A stretch of 61,090 nucleotides of DNA from Candidatus Tityobacter terrigena (GTDB lineage: Bacteria > Vulcanimicrobiota > Vulcanimicrobiia > Vulcanimicrobiales > Vulcanimicrobiaceae), in contig PMHO01000053.1 in NCBI GenBank assembly GCA_003156715.1, positions 254,682 through 315,771 on the forward strand. Direction: 5' to 3'. Shown one piece after another: positions 44,298 through 53,086 of this stretch. Positions within the stretch are counted from its first letter, which is position 1. Every line of letters starts with the position of its first letter. A model generated the notes under the pieces. The model made no database searches, was not told where the DNA came from, and worked only from the letters and a program-made list of their open reading frames with translations. Both the position numbers and the translations under genes were made by a program.

Positions 44298-45949
44298 CAC
44301 CAGCTCCGAAATCGGGCGGGCGGATCGTACAAATCGTCCGACCAACGGACGAGGTCGGCCATCGACGACGCGGCCAGCAACGAACGGCGCGCGTCACCGC
44401 GCCGCACGCCGAGGTCCTGTGGGTAGGCGACGACTCCGACTGCGCGCAGAGCGGCCGTGCGCTCCTGCCTTCGCTCCATGCCAACCGGTGTGACGCCTGC
44501 GATCGCCGCGAGAGCCGCTCGCCGGTCGTCGACATTTTCGGCACGATAGAGGTAGGCGACGCCTTCCTCGGTTACGACGTGGGTAACGTCGTCGCCGTAA
44601 ATCATCACGGGCGCGATGGCGAAGCCCGCCTTGCCGACCATGCCGGCCGCGTCGAGGCGCTCCACAATCGTCGGAACGCCGGATGCGCGAAACGTTTCGA
44701 CGAGCTGCACGACCAGCTTGCGTCCGCGCGCGATACCGTCGTCGCCGCGTGCGAGCGCAAGCCAGGCGTCGCTCGCGTGCCGTCGTCCGTGCGGATCGCT
44801 ACCCATGTTTGGCGCCCCGCCGAATCCGGCAATCCGGCCGCGCGTGGCCGTCGACGAATTGGCGTCGCGATCGAGCTGCAAGGTCGACCCGATGAACAGG
44901 TCGGTCGCGTAGAGGCCGGCCATCTGCGCGAAGGCCCGGTTGGAGCGAAGCGATCCGTCGGGTCCCGTGAAGAAAACGTCCGACCGCGCCGCGATATAAC
45001 GCTCCATCCCAAGCTCGCCGCCAAAGGAATGAATGCTTTCAACCCAACCGCTTTCGATCGCCGGGATCAACGTGGGATGCGGGTTCAGCGCCCAATGCGT
45101 GCAGATTTCGCCTCGCAGGCCCAGCGACTCCCCAAACGTCGGCAAGATCAACTCGATCGCGGCCGTGTCGAATCCGATGCCGTGGTTGAGGCGGCGCACG
45201 CGATGCGATTCGTATACGCCGCGAATCGCGAGCATGGCCATCAGGATGGCGACGTCGTCGATCTCTGCCGGGTCCCGCGTGAAGAGCGGTTCGATCGCGT
45301 AAGGCCGGTCGGCGACCACTACGGCGTCGACCCAAGACCCGGGGATATCGACGCGCGGTAGTTCGCCCGTTGTCTCGTTGACCTGCGCGATGACGATGCC
45401 GTTCCGGAATGCGGTGGCCTCGACGATCGCGGGCGTTTCTTCGGTGTTTGCACCGGTATAGAGGTTGCCGGCAGCGTCGGCCGCGTCCGCCGCGACCAGC
45501 GCGACGTTCGGCGTGAGATCGATGAAGTAGCGCCCGAAAAGTTCCAGGTACGTATGAATGGCGCCGATTTCGACGCGGCCATCTTCGACGAGCTGGGCGA
45601 GTCGCAGACTCTGCGGACCGGAGAACGAGAAATCGACCTTCCGCGCGATTCCTCGTTCGAAGAGGTCGACGTGTTCGGGCCGCCCGAGGACAGAAAGCAC
45701 GAGGTGCATGTCGTGCACGCGCTCCGGATCGACGGCAGCCAGATTTCTCGAGAGAAAATCGGCTTGTTTTTGGTTATTGCCTTCAAGGCACACGCGGTCG
45801 CCGGGCCGGATAAGCCGCTCGAGCACCTCGACGATGCGCTCGCCGTCGAGGACCTTCCCCGTCAACGCAAAGGCGATCGAAGCGAGGCGCTGGGCTTTGC
45901 CGGCGGCACGGGTGTTCCATCGGCCTTCGAGCGCGAGCATGGCCATCAT
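44297..45949 (-). CDS. mdcA: Malonate decarboxylase alpha subunit (acetyl-S-ACP:malonate ACP transferase)
   Basis: 550 aa, usual length. CoA-transferase-like family motifs are clear: GDRVCLEGNNQKQADFLSRNL, VDFSFSGPQSLRLAQLVEDG, AIHTYLELFGRYFIDLTPNVALVAADAAD and AGFGGAPNMGSDPHGRRHASDAW. The enzyme swaps acetate for malonate on the MdcC thioester, the first step of the cycle. It is the first gene of the six-gene operon and diverges from the LysR-type gene across 77 bp. The next ATG, one codon in, is an equally good start. Confidence 0.94.
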   Translation of the reverse strand: MMAMLALEGRWNTRAAGKAQRLASIAFALTGKVLDGERIVEVLERLIRPGDRVCLEGNNQKQADFLSRNLAAVDPERVHDMHLVLSVLGRPEHVDLFERGIARKVDFSFSGPQSLRLAQLVEDGRVEIGAIHTYLELFGRYFIDLTPNVALVAADAADAAGNLYTGANTEETPAIVEATAFRNGIVIAQVNETTGELPRVDIPGSWVDAVVVADRPYAIEPLFTRDPAEIDDVAILMAMLAIRGVYESHRVRRLNHGIGFDTAAIELILPTFGESLGLRGEICTHWALNPHPTLIPAIESGWVESIHSFGGELGMERYIAARSDVFFTGPDGSLRSNRAFAQMAGLYATDLFIGSTLQLDRDANSSTATRGRIAGFGGAPNMGSDPHGRRHASDAWLALARGDDGIARGRKLVVQLVETFRASGVPTIVERLDAAGMVGKAGFAIAPVMIYGDDVTHVVTEEGVAYLYRAENVDDRRAALAAIAGVTPVGMERRQERTAALRAVGVVAYPQDLGVRRGDARRSLLAASSMADLVRWSDDLYDPPARFRSW

Positions 45950-46026
45950 CGTAACCGGCGAGTTTAGCCGCCAGCAATATTATCGGGCTCAACGGTAGTT
46001 GCGTCCGGCGTAACGAATTTCCGGCG
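45950..46026. promoter_or_regulatory. Divergent mdcA / lysR-type regulator promoter region
   Basis: The 77-bp spacer must hold the promoters of both the mdc operon and its divergent LysR-type gene. An AT-rich centre with AATATT (45976-45981) stands out from GC-rich flanks. I could not define a convincing LysR T-N11-A box, so the regulatory site is assigned by position only. Confidence 0.4.
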
Positions 46027-46986
46027 ATGGGCGAAGAGGTGAGCTTCCACGACCTCGAGGTGTTCTTAGCCTTCGCGGAACTCGAGCATCTCGGGCGAGC
46101 CGCCGAAGCCCTCGATTTGAGCGTTCCGGCCGTCCAACGCACGGTTCGGGCATTGGAAAGCAGGCTTGGCGTTCCGCTCGTGCGCCGGGACGGGCGACGC
46201 GTCCGGCTACTCCACGCTGGGCGCATCCTCGCGGACCAAGCGGCGCGCGTAATCCGCGCCCGCAGCGACGCGGTCGATGCGGTGCTGGTCGCCGCCGGCC
46301 GCGAGCGCCACGTGCTGCGCATCGGCTACATGTATTCGCTCGGCCTGCGGGTGCTGCCTGACCTCGTGGCCGACGTACTCGAACGCGAACCCGCGCTTCG
46401 CGTCGAGCTGCGCCACGGCGCAACGGATGAATTGGTCGACGCGCTGCTCTCGGGGACGCTCGATGCGGTCTGTGTCGCGCCGCTTCCAGCGCTGCCGGAA
46501 ATCTCCGTCTTGCCGCTATTCACCGAGAATTTCCGATTGAGCGTGCCGATGAACGATCCGCTTGCGCGACGCGCGCGCGTCGATCTGCGCGAGGTTCGCG
46601 GCCGCCGGTTCGCCGCGCTCCCAGAAGGGTTCGGTTCGCGCCGGTTTCTGTTGGAGGCGTGTGCCCGCGCGGGTTTCGTTCCGAAGATCGCCTTTACGGC
46701 GGCAGACATCTTTACCGTTGAAGGTTTCGTGGGTGCGGGCCTCGCGGTTGCCGTCTTACCCGAGTTGATTGCCGATCAAGGCGGGCGCCGCGTCGCCCGC
46801 GTGCCCCTGCGCGAAGCGGTGCCGACGACACGCACGGTCGGTATCGCACACTTGTCGGCGCAGCGGCAGCACGCCGCACTGCGGGCCTTCCTCGACGCCG
46901 GCCTTCGTTACGTGGAGCGCAACGGTAGCGAAGGAAAGTTTCTTGTTTCGAATGTCTCCAAGAACGTACCATCACGCCAGCGTTAA
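46027..46986 (+). CDS. LysR family transcriptional regulator, probable malonate operon regulator (MdcR-like)
   Basis: 319 aa. N-terminal winged HTH (FHDLEVFLAFAELEHLGRAAEALDLSVPAVQRTVRALESRLGVPLVRR), then a periplasmic-binding-like effector domain (about 95-300). Divergent placement next to mdcA is the classical layout for LysR autoregulators that activate their neighbour on binding the pathway substrate, here presumably malonate. The MFS gene follows 27 bp downstream and may be co-transcribed. Confidence 0.92.
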   Translation: MGEEVSFHDLEVFLAFAELEHLGRAAEALDLSVPAVQRTVRALESRLGVPLVRRDGRRVRLLHAGRILADQAARVIRARSDAVDAVLVAAGRERHVLRIGYMYSLGLRVLPDLVADVLEREPALRVELRHGATDELVDALLSGTLDAVCVAPLPALPEISVLPLFTENFRLSVPMNDPLARRARVDLREVRGRRFAALPEGFGSRRFLLEACARAGFVPKIAFTAADIFTVEGFVGAGLAVAVLPELIADQGGRRVARVPLREAVPTTRTVGIAHLSAQRQHAALRAFLDAGLRYVERNGSEGKFLVSNVSKNVPSRQR

Positions 46987-47013
46987 TCCGCCTTCCGGAT
47001 TCGTGGGGTATCG

Positions 47014-48309
47014 ATGTCCGCAACTATCGGCGTTATGACCAAGGCCGCCAGGACACCGCTCAACCGTCAGCAAGTGCTCGGTTTCTGGGCTGCCTGGGGC
47101 GGTTGGACCCTCGATGGAATGGATTCGTTCATTTACGCGCTGGTGCTGGCTCCCGCGCTGACCGAACTACTTCCCAACTCGGGGTATTCCGCCGCACCGG
47201 CCGACGTTGCGGTCGTCGGCTCGATTTTGTTTGCAGTCTTCTTGGTCGGCTGGGGCATGTCGTTCATCTGGGGTCCGGTTGCCGATCGTTTCGGCCGCAC
47301 GCGGACGCTTGCGCTCACGATCGTCGTCTTCGCCGTCTTCACGGGCGCCGCGGCGTTGTCGCAAAACGTTTGGGAACTCGGCATTTTCCGCTTCCTCGCG
47401 GGCGTGGGAATCGGCGGCGAATGGGCGATGGCGGGTACCTACGTTGCCGAATCGTGGCCCGAAGACCGCCGCAAACGGGGCGCCGGTTATCTCCAGACGG
47501 GCTACTACGCGGGATTTTTCTTAGCCGCCGCAGCGAACTTCACGATCGGCGCGCATTACGGCTGGCGCGCCATGTTCGCGGTCGGCTTCCTGCCCGTCAT
47601 CCTGTCGATTGTGACGCTGGTGCGCGTCGAAGAACCCAAGCGCTGGGTCGCCGCTGTCGCGGACGGGCGCCGCATGCATCCGCTCTCGGTGATCTTTTCG
47701 GGCGCGTACCGCAAGCGGACGCTGGTCAACGCCGGGCTGTTGACCGTCGCCATCGTCGGCCTGTGGGCCGGCGCAGTATACGAGCCGACCGCGATTACGC
47801 AATTGGCGAAGGCCGCCGGTTACACCAAACCTGACGCGATCAGGCTCGCTTCGCTCGGGACGGCGGTCCTCGCGATTGGAACGATTCTCGGCTGCCTGTA
47901 CGCTCCGGTTTTGGCGGAGCGCGTGGGACGCCGCGCGGCGCTCGCAGCATACTTCGCGGCGATGGCGATCACGATCGTGCTCTGCTTCGGCGTGTTCTTC
48001 TATTTGCCGAATGCGCTGACGCCGTTTATCGCCGGTCTGTTCTTCCTTGGCTTCGCAGGAGGGAACTTCGCACTGTTCAGTCTGTGGCTTCCCGAACAGT
48101 ACGAGACCTCCGTGCGTGCGACGGCGTTCGCGTTCTGCACGTCGTTCGGGCGCTTCATCGGCGCCGCTATCAATTTCGGCATTGCGGCGCTGGTGCGCGG
48201 CATGGGCACGCTTGGGGTTCCGGTCGCGCTCACCGCGATCGCGTTCGGATTAGGTCTGCTGTTGATTCCCTTCGCGATGGAGACGCGCGGAGAAACGCTG
48301 CCCCCGTAA
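47014..48309 (+). CDS. MFS transporter, probable malonate importer
   Basis: 431 aa with 12 predicted membrane segments. MFS motif A is seen in the loop 2-3 (WGPVADRFGRTRTLAL), and motif GIGGEWAMAGTYVAESWPEDRRKRGAG places it near the SHS/sialate:H+ symporter group that carries monocarboxylates and aromatic acids. Known mdc clusters use MdcF or MdcLM for malonate uptake; neither is present here, so this transporter immediately after the LysR gene is the likely substitute. Specificity is inference. A GTG-rich GGGG Shine-Dalgarno-like stretch precedes the ATG. Confidence 0.88.
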   Translation: MSATIGVMTKAARTPLNRQQVLGFWAAWGGWTLDGMDSFIYALVLAPALTELLPNSGYSAAPADVAVVGSILFAVFLVGWGMSFIWGPVADRFGRTRTLALTIVVFAVFTGAAALSQNVWELGIFRFLAGVGIGGEWAMAGTYVAESWPEDRRKRGAGYLQTGYYAGFFLAAAANFTIGAHYGWRAMFAVGFLPVILSIVTLVRVEEPKRWVAAVADGRRMHPLSVIFSGAYRKRTLVNAGLLTVAIVGLWAGAVYEPTAITQLAKAAGYTKPDAIRLASLGTAVLAIGTILGCLYAPVLAERVGRRAALAAYFAAMAITIVLCFGVFFYLPNALTPFIAGLFFLGFAGGNFALFSLWLPEQYETSVRATAFAFCTSFGRFIGAAINFGIAALVRGMGTLGVPVALTAIAFGLGLLLIPFAMETRGETLPP

Positions 48310-48490
48310 TTGCGTGGAGGTGTCCGGATCGTGCCGCAACCGGCGCCGTAAAGCCGCTGCCTACGCGAGCGCGGTCGTCTTTGAATAAGATTAGAAAAGA
48401 GGCGTGCTTGCAGAAGGGCACCGTCGATGGGTAAAACTTGAGGTGGCCCTGCCCAACCCGTGACTCGAGCGGTCACCGGAGGCGCCCACC

Positions 48491-49924
48491 TTGCAACTTA
48501 AGTCTTTCAACCGGTCTGTCATCGCGGGAACCGCGGCCGCCGCAGCTTTGCTGTTTTTCACCGCTTCGGCCGACGCACGAGTCCCCTATACTCCCGTCTC
48601 GGTAACCATTGACGGGTCCGCGGTAAATTTCGCACCGCCGCCGATCATACGGGCGGGACGCGTCTTCGTTCCGCTGCGCGGTGTCTTCGAACGCCTCGGT
48701 GCGAGCGTCGTCTATGCCAACGGAACGATCAACGCGACCCGCGGCGGCCGCACGATCTCGCTGCGGATCGGCTCGGCAGCGGCGTCGATCGACGGTCACC
48801 TGCAAATCCTCGATGCCTCACCCTTTATCATCCGGACGACCACCTACGTGCCGCTGCGTTTCATTTCCCAAGCCCTCGGCGCCGTCGTGAGCTGGGACAA
48901 CGCTAGGCGCATTGCGGCCATCGACATGCCAAACATGGCTGGCGCGCCCTCCTACGTGGGAGAGGCTCCCCCACCGGGACCGGAGCCGGATGTCGCGCCA
49001 CCCCCAATCCCGCAGTACGATCAGCCGCCGGCTCCGGGGCCTGACTATATTTGGCAGCCCGGTTATTGGGACTGGGCGTCGGTCGGCTTCTATTGGGTCC
49101 CGGGAGCATGGGCACTGCCCCCGCAAGCCGGCTATCTTTGGACCCCGGGATTCTGGCTGGCGAGCGGCGGACGGTATAACTGGCACCCCGGTTACTGGGG
49201 TCGGTCGGTCGGTTACTACGGCGGCGTGAATTACGGCGGCGGATATAACGGCAACGGCTACACCGGCCGAAGTTCGGGCAGTGGCCCAAGTTCGGGCAGC
49301 GGCGGAAGCCATGGGCCGCCGGTCCCAGGTAGGGGCGAGGGCGGAACCGACCCCGGTTCCGGTCATGAGAATCCGGTGGCTCCCGGAAGGCCGGGCGAAG
49401 GCGAGCCTGCGGCGGGTCCTCGCAATGACGGCGGTCCAGTCGCAACGCGCCCAGAGGCTGCTCCAGAGACAGGTTCACTTTCAGCGCGAGACGGCGCCGC
49501 CGAGAGCCCATGGAACCGGTTCGGCGACGCGCTCGGTACCGGCTCGACGGAGCATTCCCTATCGGCGGAGCGCGGCGACACTTGGTCGCGGTTCGGCGAC
49601 GAAGACAGCCGGCAGTCGACAAGCGAACGCAGTGCAACGAGCAACGCGTGGTCGCACAATTCGTGGCCGAGTCAAGGATGGTCGCATTCCGAGTACAGCG
49701 GTCGCACGCAGCCGAGCCGGTCCTACGGAGAGAGATCCTATTCTCGGCCCTCATCGGGAGCTTTCGGAAGGGGCGGCGGATCGCCGTCATGGCACCCGAG
49801 CCCAGGATACGCGCGTCCGAGCGGCGGCTCGTGGCACGGATCCAGCACACCGGCAAGCCACCAAAGCGCACCGTCGCATGGTGGCGGCGGTGGCGGCGGA
49901 AGCGGCAGCCATCACTCCCGATAG
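48491..49924 (+). CDS. Secreted stalk-domain (copper amine oxidase N-terminal type) protein with YXWGXW-type repeats
   Basis: 477 aa from TTG at 48491, with GGAGG 8 bp upstream. A signal peptide (about 1-30) precedes two copies of the stalk domain found at the N-terminus of copper amine oxidase-like proteins (RVFVPLRGVFERLGASVVY; TTYVPLRFISQALGAVVSWDNARR). Pro-rich and Trp/Tyr-rich repeats follow (WQPGYWDWASVGFYWVPGAW, WTPGFW, WHPGYW), typical of the YXWGXW family. The last 230 residues are Ser/Gly/Arg low complexity. No oxidase domain is present. It is likely a cell-wall or surface structural protein. Confidence 0.85.
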   Translation: MQLKSFNRSVIAGTAAAAALLFFTASADARVPYTPVSVTIDGSAVNFAPPPIIRAGRVFVPLRGVFERLGASVVYANGTINATRGGRTISLRIGSAAASIDGHLQILDASPFIIRTTTYVPLRFISQALGAVVSWDNARRIAAIDMPNMAGAPSYVGEAPPPGPEPDVAPPPIPQYDQPPAPGPDYIWQPGYWDWASVGFYWVPGAWALPPQAGYLWTPGFWLASGGRYNWHPGYWGRSVGYYGGVNYGGGYNGNGYTGRSSGSGPSSGSGGSHGPPVPGRGEGGTDPGSGHENPVAPGRPGEGEPAAGPRNDGGPVATRPEAAPETGSLSARDGAAESPWNRFGDALGTGSTEHSLSAERGDTWSRFGDEDSRQSTSERSATSNAWSHNSWPSQGWSHSEYSGRTQPSRSYGERSYSRPSSGAFGRGGGSPSWHPSPGYARPSGGSWHGSSTPASHQSAPSHGGGGGGGSGSHHSR

Positions 49925-49934
49925 TTAAGCAAAA

Positions 49935-49960
49935 GAGGGCCTCGTTGAAGCGAGGCCCTC
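49935..49960. terminator. Perfect 10-bp hairpin after the stalk-domain gene
   Basis: GAGGGCCTCG (49935-49944), loop TTGAAG, CGAGGCCCTC (49951-49960). It begins 10 bp after the stop codon. On the minus strand it is followed by TTTT, so it may act in both directions. Confidence 0.7.
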
Positions 49961-50005
49961 GCGCTTAGACGGGTATTACGCCACGGGGGTGGCGCGCGCC
50001 ACGGC

Positions 50006-50117
50006 TTAGGAGCGATCCACGTCGACGATTGCTTTCGCAAAGGCTTCGGCGCTTCCTGAGGCAGGTTATGCCCGACACCGCCGGCGATCAGCCGGTGCTC
50101 GTACCGACCTGAAAACT
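50006..50117 (-). pseudogene. C-terminal remnant of an alpha/beta hydrolase gene, frameshifted
   Basis: RLIAGGVGHNLPQEAPK in one frame continues as AFAKAIVDVDRS and a stop in another, after a one-base deletion at about 50060. The combined sequence matches the last 30-35 residues of alpha/beta hydrolases, where GHNLPQEAP carries the catalytic His. Nothing of the hydrolase core remains. It abuts the lanT-like fragment at about 50118. Confidence 0.65.
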
Positions 50118-50120
50118 TGC

Positions 50121-50260
50121 CCCGGAGAGGCCGGACCCACGCTCGGCGAGGTAAGTCTGGTATCCCATCGGCAACCGTGCGATCTCCTCGTCGATGGCGG
50201 CGAGACGCGCGCATTGCGTCAGGCCCTCGACCGGAATCTCTTTCTCGCCGAACGGCGCAA
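50121..50260 (-). pseudogene. Duplicated fragment of the lanthipeptide ABC exporter gene
   Basis: Bases 50121-50260 match 53475-53614 inside the exporter gene (offset 3354) with few mismatches. Both read 'PVEGLT-CARLAAIDEEIARLPMGYQTYLAERGSGLSG', the segment just before the ABC signature. The flanks differ at both ends. It is thus a relic of a second, partly diverged exporter gene or a segmental copy. Confidence 0.85.
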
Positions 50261-50385
50261 CAGATGCGCCAATTATCGGAGTCGGTTGGATCGTCGCACA
50301 CGTGGAGCAGCCTAGGAACCGTCCCGCAGCATGACGGGCCGTTTTGACGTCGAAACTATCCCCGTTGTCTGAGGCCCGCGTCCAG

Positions 50386-50415
50386 AGTTGGAGTCCCGCT
50401 TTGCGGGCTCCAACT
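50386..50415. terminator. Hairpin in the gene graveyard
   Basis: AGTTGGAG-T-CCCGC (50386-50399) pairs with GCGGGCTCCAACT (50403-50415), with one bulged T and a 3-nt loop. The surrounding 50261-50510 contains no recognisable gene. Confidence 0.5.
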
Positions 50416-50510
50416 CGTCGGCCGAACTGCCTGCGTTACTACCCGTTGCAGCACGCCCGATAAGCATTTGTTATCGGCAGCGGGGCTTCGGGACAGCGTT
50501 CGCTACCGGG

Positions 50511-51101
50511 TTATCGCAGGGCGTGCTTGGTCCGGGTGTCCGCGCCAATATGGGCCTTCATCCCGAAGAACCATTGATTGCCCTTTTGAGTCGAATGCAT
50601 TTCGGGATCGCGTTCGCCGTCTTGGTTCTTGGTTGAGCTGGGGGCATGAATGATCGTCGCGTCCACGATCGTTCCGCCGCTGATCGTGATGCCGCACTCG
50701 GCGACGTAGCGGTTGACTTCGGCAAAGAGCTTCTTGCCAAGGTCGTTCTTCTCTATCAGGTGCCGAAACTTACAGATCGTCGCCTCGTCGGGAACGCCGG
50801 CTCCGCCTAGGTCGATGCGCGCGAATGCCCGCATCGAGATCACGTCGTAGAGTGCTTCCTCAACCGCCGGATCGCTCAGGTTGAACCAATGCTGGAGGAA
50901 ATAGATGCGCAGCATACGCTCCAGCTCGATCGGCCGGCGGCCGACGCCTTCCCCCTTGTAGTAAAAAGGCCTGACGATTTTGCGTAGGTGCTTCCAGGGC
51001 ACGATGCGATCCATCTCGAGCAGAAACTTCGTTCGCCTCGTCGTTTTCGAGTGACGCTCAAAACCTGTCGTGGCCAAGGACAACTGTTCTTCCATGCTCA
51101 T
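50511..51101 (-). mobile_element. IS5-family transposase, C-terminally truncated
   Basis: 196 aa from the ATG at 51101. N-terminal IS5-type features are present: FLLEMDRIVPWKHLRKIVRPFYYKGEGVGRRPIELERMLRIYFLQHWF, DEATICKFRHLIEKNDLGKKLF, and the first catalytic Asp in GGTIVDATIIHAPSS. The frame then stops just after WFFGMKAHIGADTRTKH, so the second Asp and the Glu of the DDE triad (about 120 residues) are missing. Inactive. Terminal inverted repeats could not be found; the left end is lost in the graveyard. Confidence 0.88.
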
Positions 51102-51145
51102 GTGCAAAATTCTACCGTCGTGTCCTATGTGGCGCAATTCCTAGA

Positions 51146-51868
51146 CTACGCGCGCAACGCAGAGCAACAGCGCTTATACTTTTTCCCACTTCCGCATGGG
51201 CAAGGGGCGTTGGCCGAAACTTTCGGAGCTACGCGGCGAACGGTGCCGGAAAACGCGCGCCGCTCCGATGGCGGCGGAAGCGAGGCGACAAACTTCTTCC
51301 GCCACCATTCGTAAATCTCGACGGCGCAATTTGGCAGATCGTCGAGTATCGCCGCGTACTTCTCGGGGCTCTCGATGGGATCGATTTCCGGTGCCTTCTT
51401 GGGATGAGCCGTTAAGAGAATGGGCAGAAAAGCTTGCTGAAGCTCCGGGGCCTCCATGGCTTCTTTCCACTCAGCCTCGCGCAGCACAAAGCCGAGCGTA
51501 TAGCCGGTACACCAGTCGTCAGCTAGATCGAGAGTATCAGGACGGTCACCGATGCGATCGATTAGGATGCTGAACCTGCGCCCGCCGGACCCCAGATCCG
51601 ATGAGATTTCGTTGTAGAGACGCATGAGCAGGTGCATGGCACGCTGGGCCTGTTCCATCGTTTCCCACGGGTGGTCCTCATCGTCGCCGAAGACAACGGG
51701 CACCCACTCGGACGGTACGATCATCGGGCCGGAAACAATGCTCGTGAGAAATCCGTGAACGCGCGTTATCGACCCTTGCATCGGCCCGGCGAAGTGCGGA
51801 TCGCGCACTTCCATCATGGCTTCGAACTCGTTACGTTCCTTTTTGGTGACGCGCCCCTTCAAATCCAT
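51146..51868 (-). CDS. UPF0149 (YecA/YgfB) family protein with C-terminal SEC-C metal-binding motif
   Basis: 240 aa. Residues about 30-200 match UPF0149 ([46 protein letters not shown]). The terminal [16 protein letters not shown] is the SEC-C zinc-binding motif found in SecA and many small proteins. Cytoplasmic, role unclear; relatives associate with SecA or ribosomes. It is intact and lies between the truncated IS5 element and the PepE-like gene. Confidence 0.9.
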   Translation of the reverse strand: MDLKGRVTKKERNEFEAMMEVRDPHFAGPMQGSITRVHGFLTSIVSGPMIVPSEWVPVVFGDDEDHPWETMEQAQRAMHLLMRLYNEISSDLGSGGRRFSILIDRIGDRPDTLDLADDWCTGYTLGFVLREAEWKEAMEAPELQQAFLPILLTAHPKKAPEIDPIESPEKYAAILDDLPNCAVEIYEWWRKKFVASLPPPSERRAFSGTVRRVAPKVSANAPCPCGSGKKYKRCCSALRA

Positions 51869-51954
51869 CGTCGCCCATTCGCGCAGGAGGCTTCAGCCGC
51901 CCTTCGATAAGCTCAGGGTGACGCGTCGCGAGGCTCGAATAAATCAGACTCGCC

Positions 51955-52620
51955 CTAAGTAAATAGCTTCCAGTGACCCTCGGAGACGACTTCGACAGTT
52001 CCGTCGGTTACTTTAATGGCGGTCTGATCGTCAATCGCGTAGGCTGGCCCTGGCATCGCGGCGGCCCAAATTTCTGCGTTGGCCATAGAATTCTCGGGGA
52101 ATCGCTCGTGATCCAAGTGCGGGAACAACGAAAAATCGACGACTCCCAGCGCTCTGTCTTTTCCATCGGGCGGCCACCAGTCGATGAAAGTCTCGCCAAC
52201 CATTGGAGCTAGCACCATACTGCCGCCGCTCACTCCCATGTAGACAGTCTCGCGCCGTAACGATGGCAAAAGCTCGGCCAACCCGGACTGCCGCATCCAG
52301 TAAGCAAGATACAAAGCTTGGCCGCCTCCGACCAGCAGGGCATCGGTCTCCTGAAGCAGAGGGACCCAAAGTTCTTCTTTGATACTTGTCAGCGCGGTAA
52401 GTTCCAACACTCCCAGCGACTTCCAACCCAATTCGCACATGGGCGTGGAGGCTTTTCCGCTGATCACTCTCCATGCCGCGCCGGCGCCGCCGGGCATTGC
52501 ATACGTCCCGGTGGGAATGCAAAGGGCGCTGGCCTCGGAAATCGGTTTGCCCAACAACTCGACCAGCGCATCGCGGATGCTCGTGTTGCTAATACCGGCG
52601 GAAGTGAGGAGAAACTTCAC
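51955..52620 (-). CDS. Peptidase S51 (dipeptidase E / cyanophycinase-like) family protein
   Basis: 221 aa from a GTG at 52620, chosen because AAGGAG lies 8 bp upstream and the protein then starts with VKFLLTSAGISN, as in PepE. The frame is open to 52656, but those 12 codons derive from the adjacent toxin remnant. The core has LLVGGGQALYLAYWM and the nucleophile Ser in YMGVSGGSMVLAP, then FPHLDHE. Family members cleave N-terminal Asp dipeptides in the cytoplasm. Confidence 0.88.
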   Translation of the reverse strand: MKFLLTSAGISNTSIRDALVELLGKPISEASALCIPTGTYAMPGGAGAAWRVISGKASTPMCELGWKSLGVLELTALTSIKEELWVPLLQETDALLVGGGQALYLAYWMRQSGLAELLPSLRRETVYMGVSGGSMVLAPMVGETFIDWWPPDGKDRALGVVDFSLFPHLDHERFPENSMANAEIWAAAMPGPAYAIDDQTAIKVTDGTVEVVSEGHWKLFT

Positions 52621-52653
52621 AATGGCGTCTCCTTCGTCTACATGTCGCGAGTA

Positions 52654-52825
52654 CATTTGTTGGTCCGCGGTGATGAAAACATCGAATAACGGATCGGCAT
52701 TCCGCAGGAGGACACCGTTTTTTCAACCCCGCCCAACCAAGGTCAGGGGCCGCCGCCACGTCGTGCGCTGCCGACAGCATGTCCTTGAGTTGCCTAGGGA
52801 CGCACTCGTCGATCAGTACGCGCAC
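52654..52825 (-). pseudogene. DUF5615 PIN-like toxin remnant, frameshifted and truncated
   Basis: VRVLIDECVPRQLKDMLSAAHDVAAAPDLGWAGLK matches the N-terminal half of DUF5615 PIN-like ribonuclease toxins. At a run of six A's (about 52720-52726) the frame shifts; with five A's it would continue as NGVLLRNADPLFDVFITADQQM, the expected toxin sequence with its acidic residues. The last third is absent, and the shifted frame runs into the start region of the PepE-like gene. Confidence 0.75.
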
Positions 52826-52855
52826 GCCTACGACGCGGTTCGTTCGATAAGAGCC

Positions 52856-53000
52856 GGCTTCGCGTAAGACCTCGACCGCTTGCTCGCGCCTGAGCGTCGG
52901 GTAGGCATCGAGAATTTCCTCTAGGCTCGCTCCATCTGCGAGATTCTCAAAGAGTATCCTAACCGGAACGCGTGTACCGGCAAAGACAGGAGCGCCAGAC
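52856..53000 (-). pseudogene. DUF433 antitoxin remnant without its N-terminus
   Basis: EGSGAPVFAGTRVPVRILFENLADGASLEEILDAYPTLRREQAVEVLREA is a DUF433 (VapB-like antitoxin) core. No ATG, GTG or TTG in frame lies at a suitable place upstream; instead the frame leads back into the 3' end of the lanthipeptide exporter gene. With the toxin remnant 31 bp downstream it forms a dead toxin-antitoxin module. Confidence 0.75.
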
Positions 53001-53054
53001 CCTTCCCTGAGACTCGCCCCGACGCCTGAGAGCTCCGGAAGACGGCGTTCTTCC

Positions 53055-53086
53055 TTATAGCGTCTCCTTCTTATAGCGTCTCCTTC
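53055..53086. repeat. 16-bp perfect tandem duplication at the 3' end of the exporter gene
   Basis: TTATAGCGTCTCCTTC occurs at 53055-53070 and again at 53071-53086. The first copy supplies the exporter's stop codon (TAA on the minus strand). With only one copy, the exporter frame would continue in phase into the DUF433 remnant. Confidence 0.9.
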
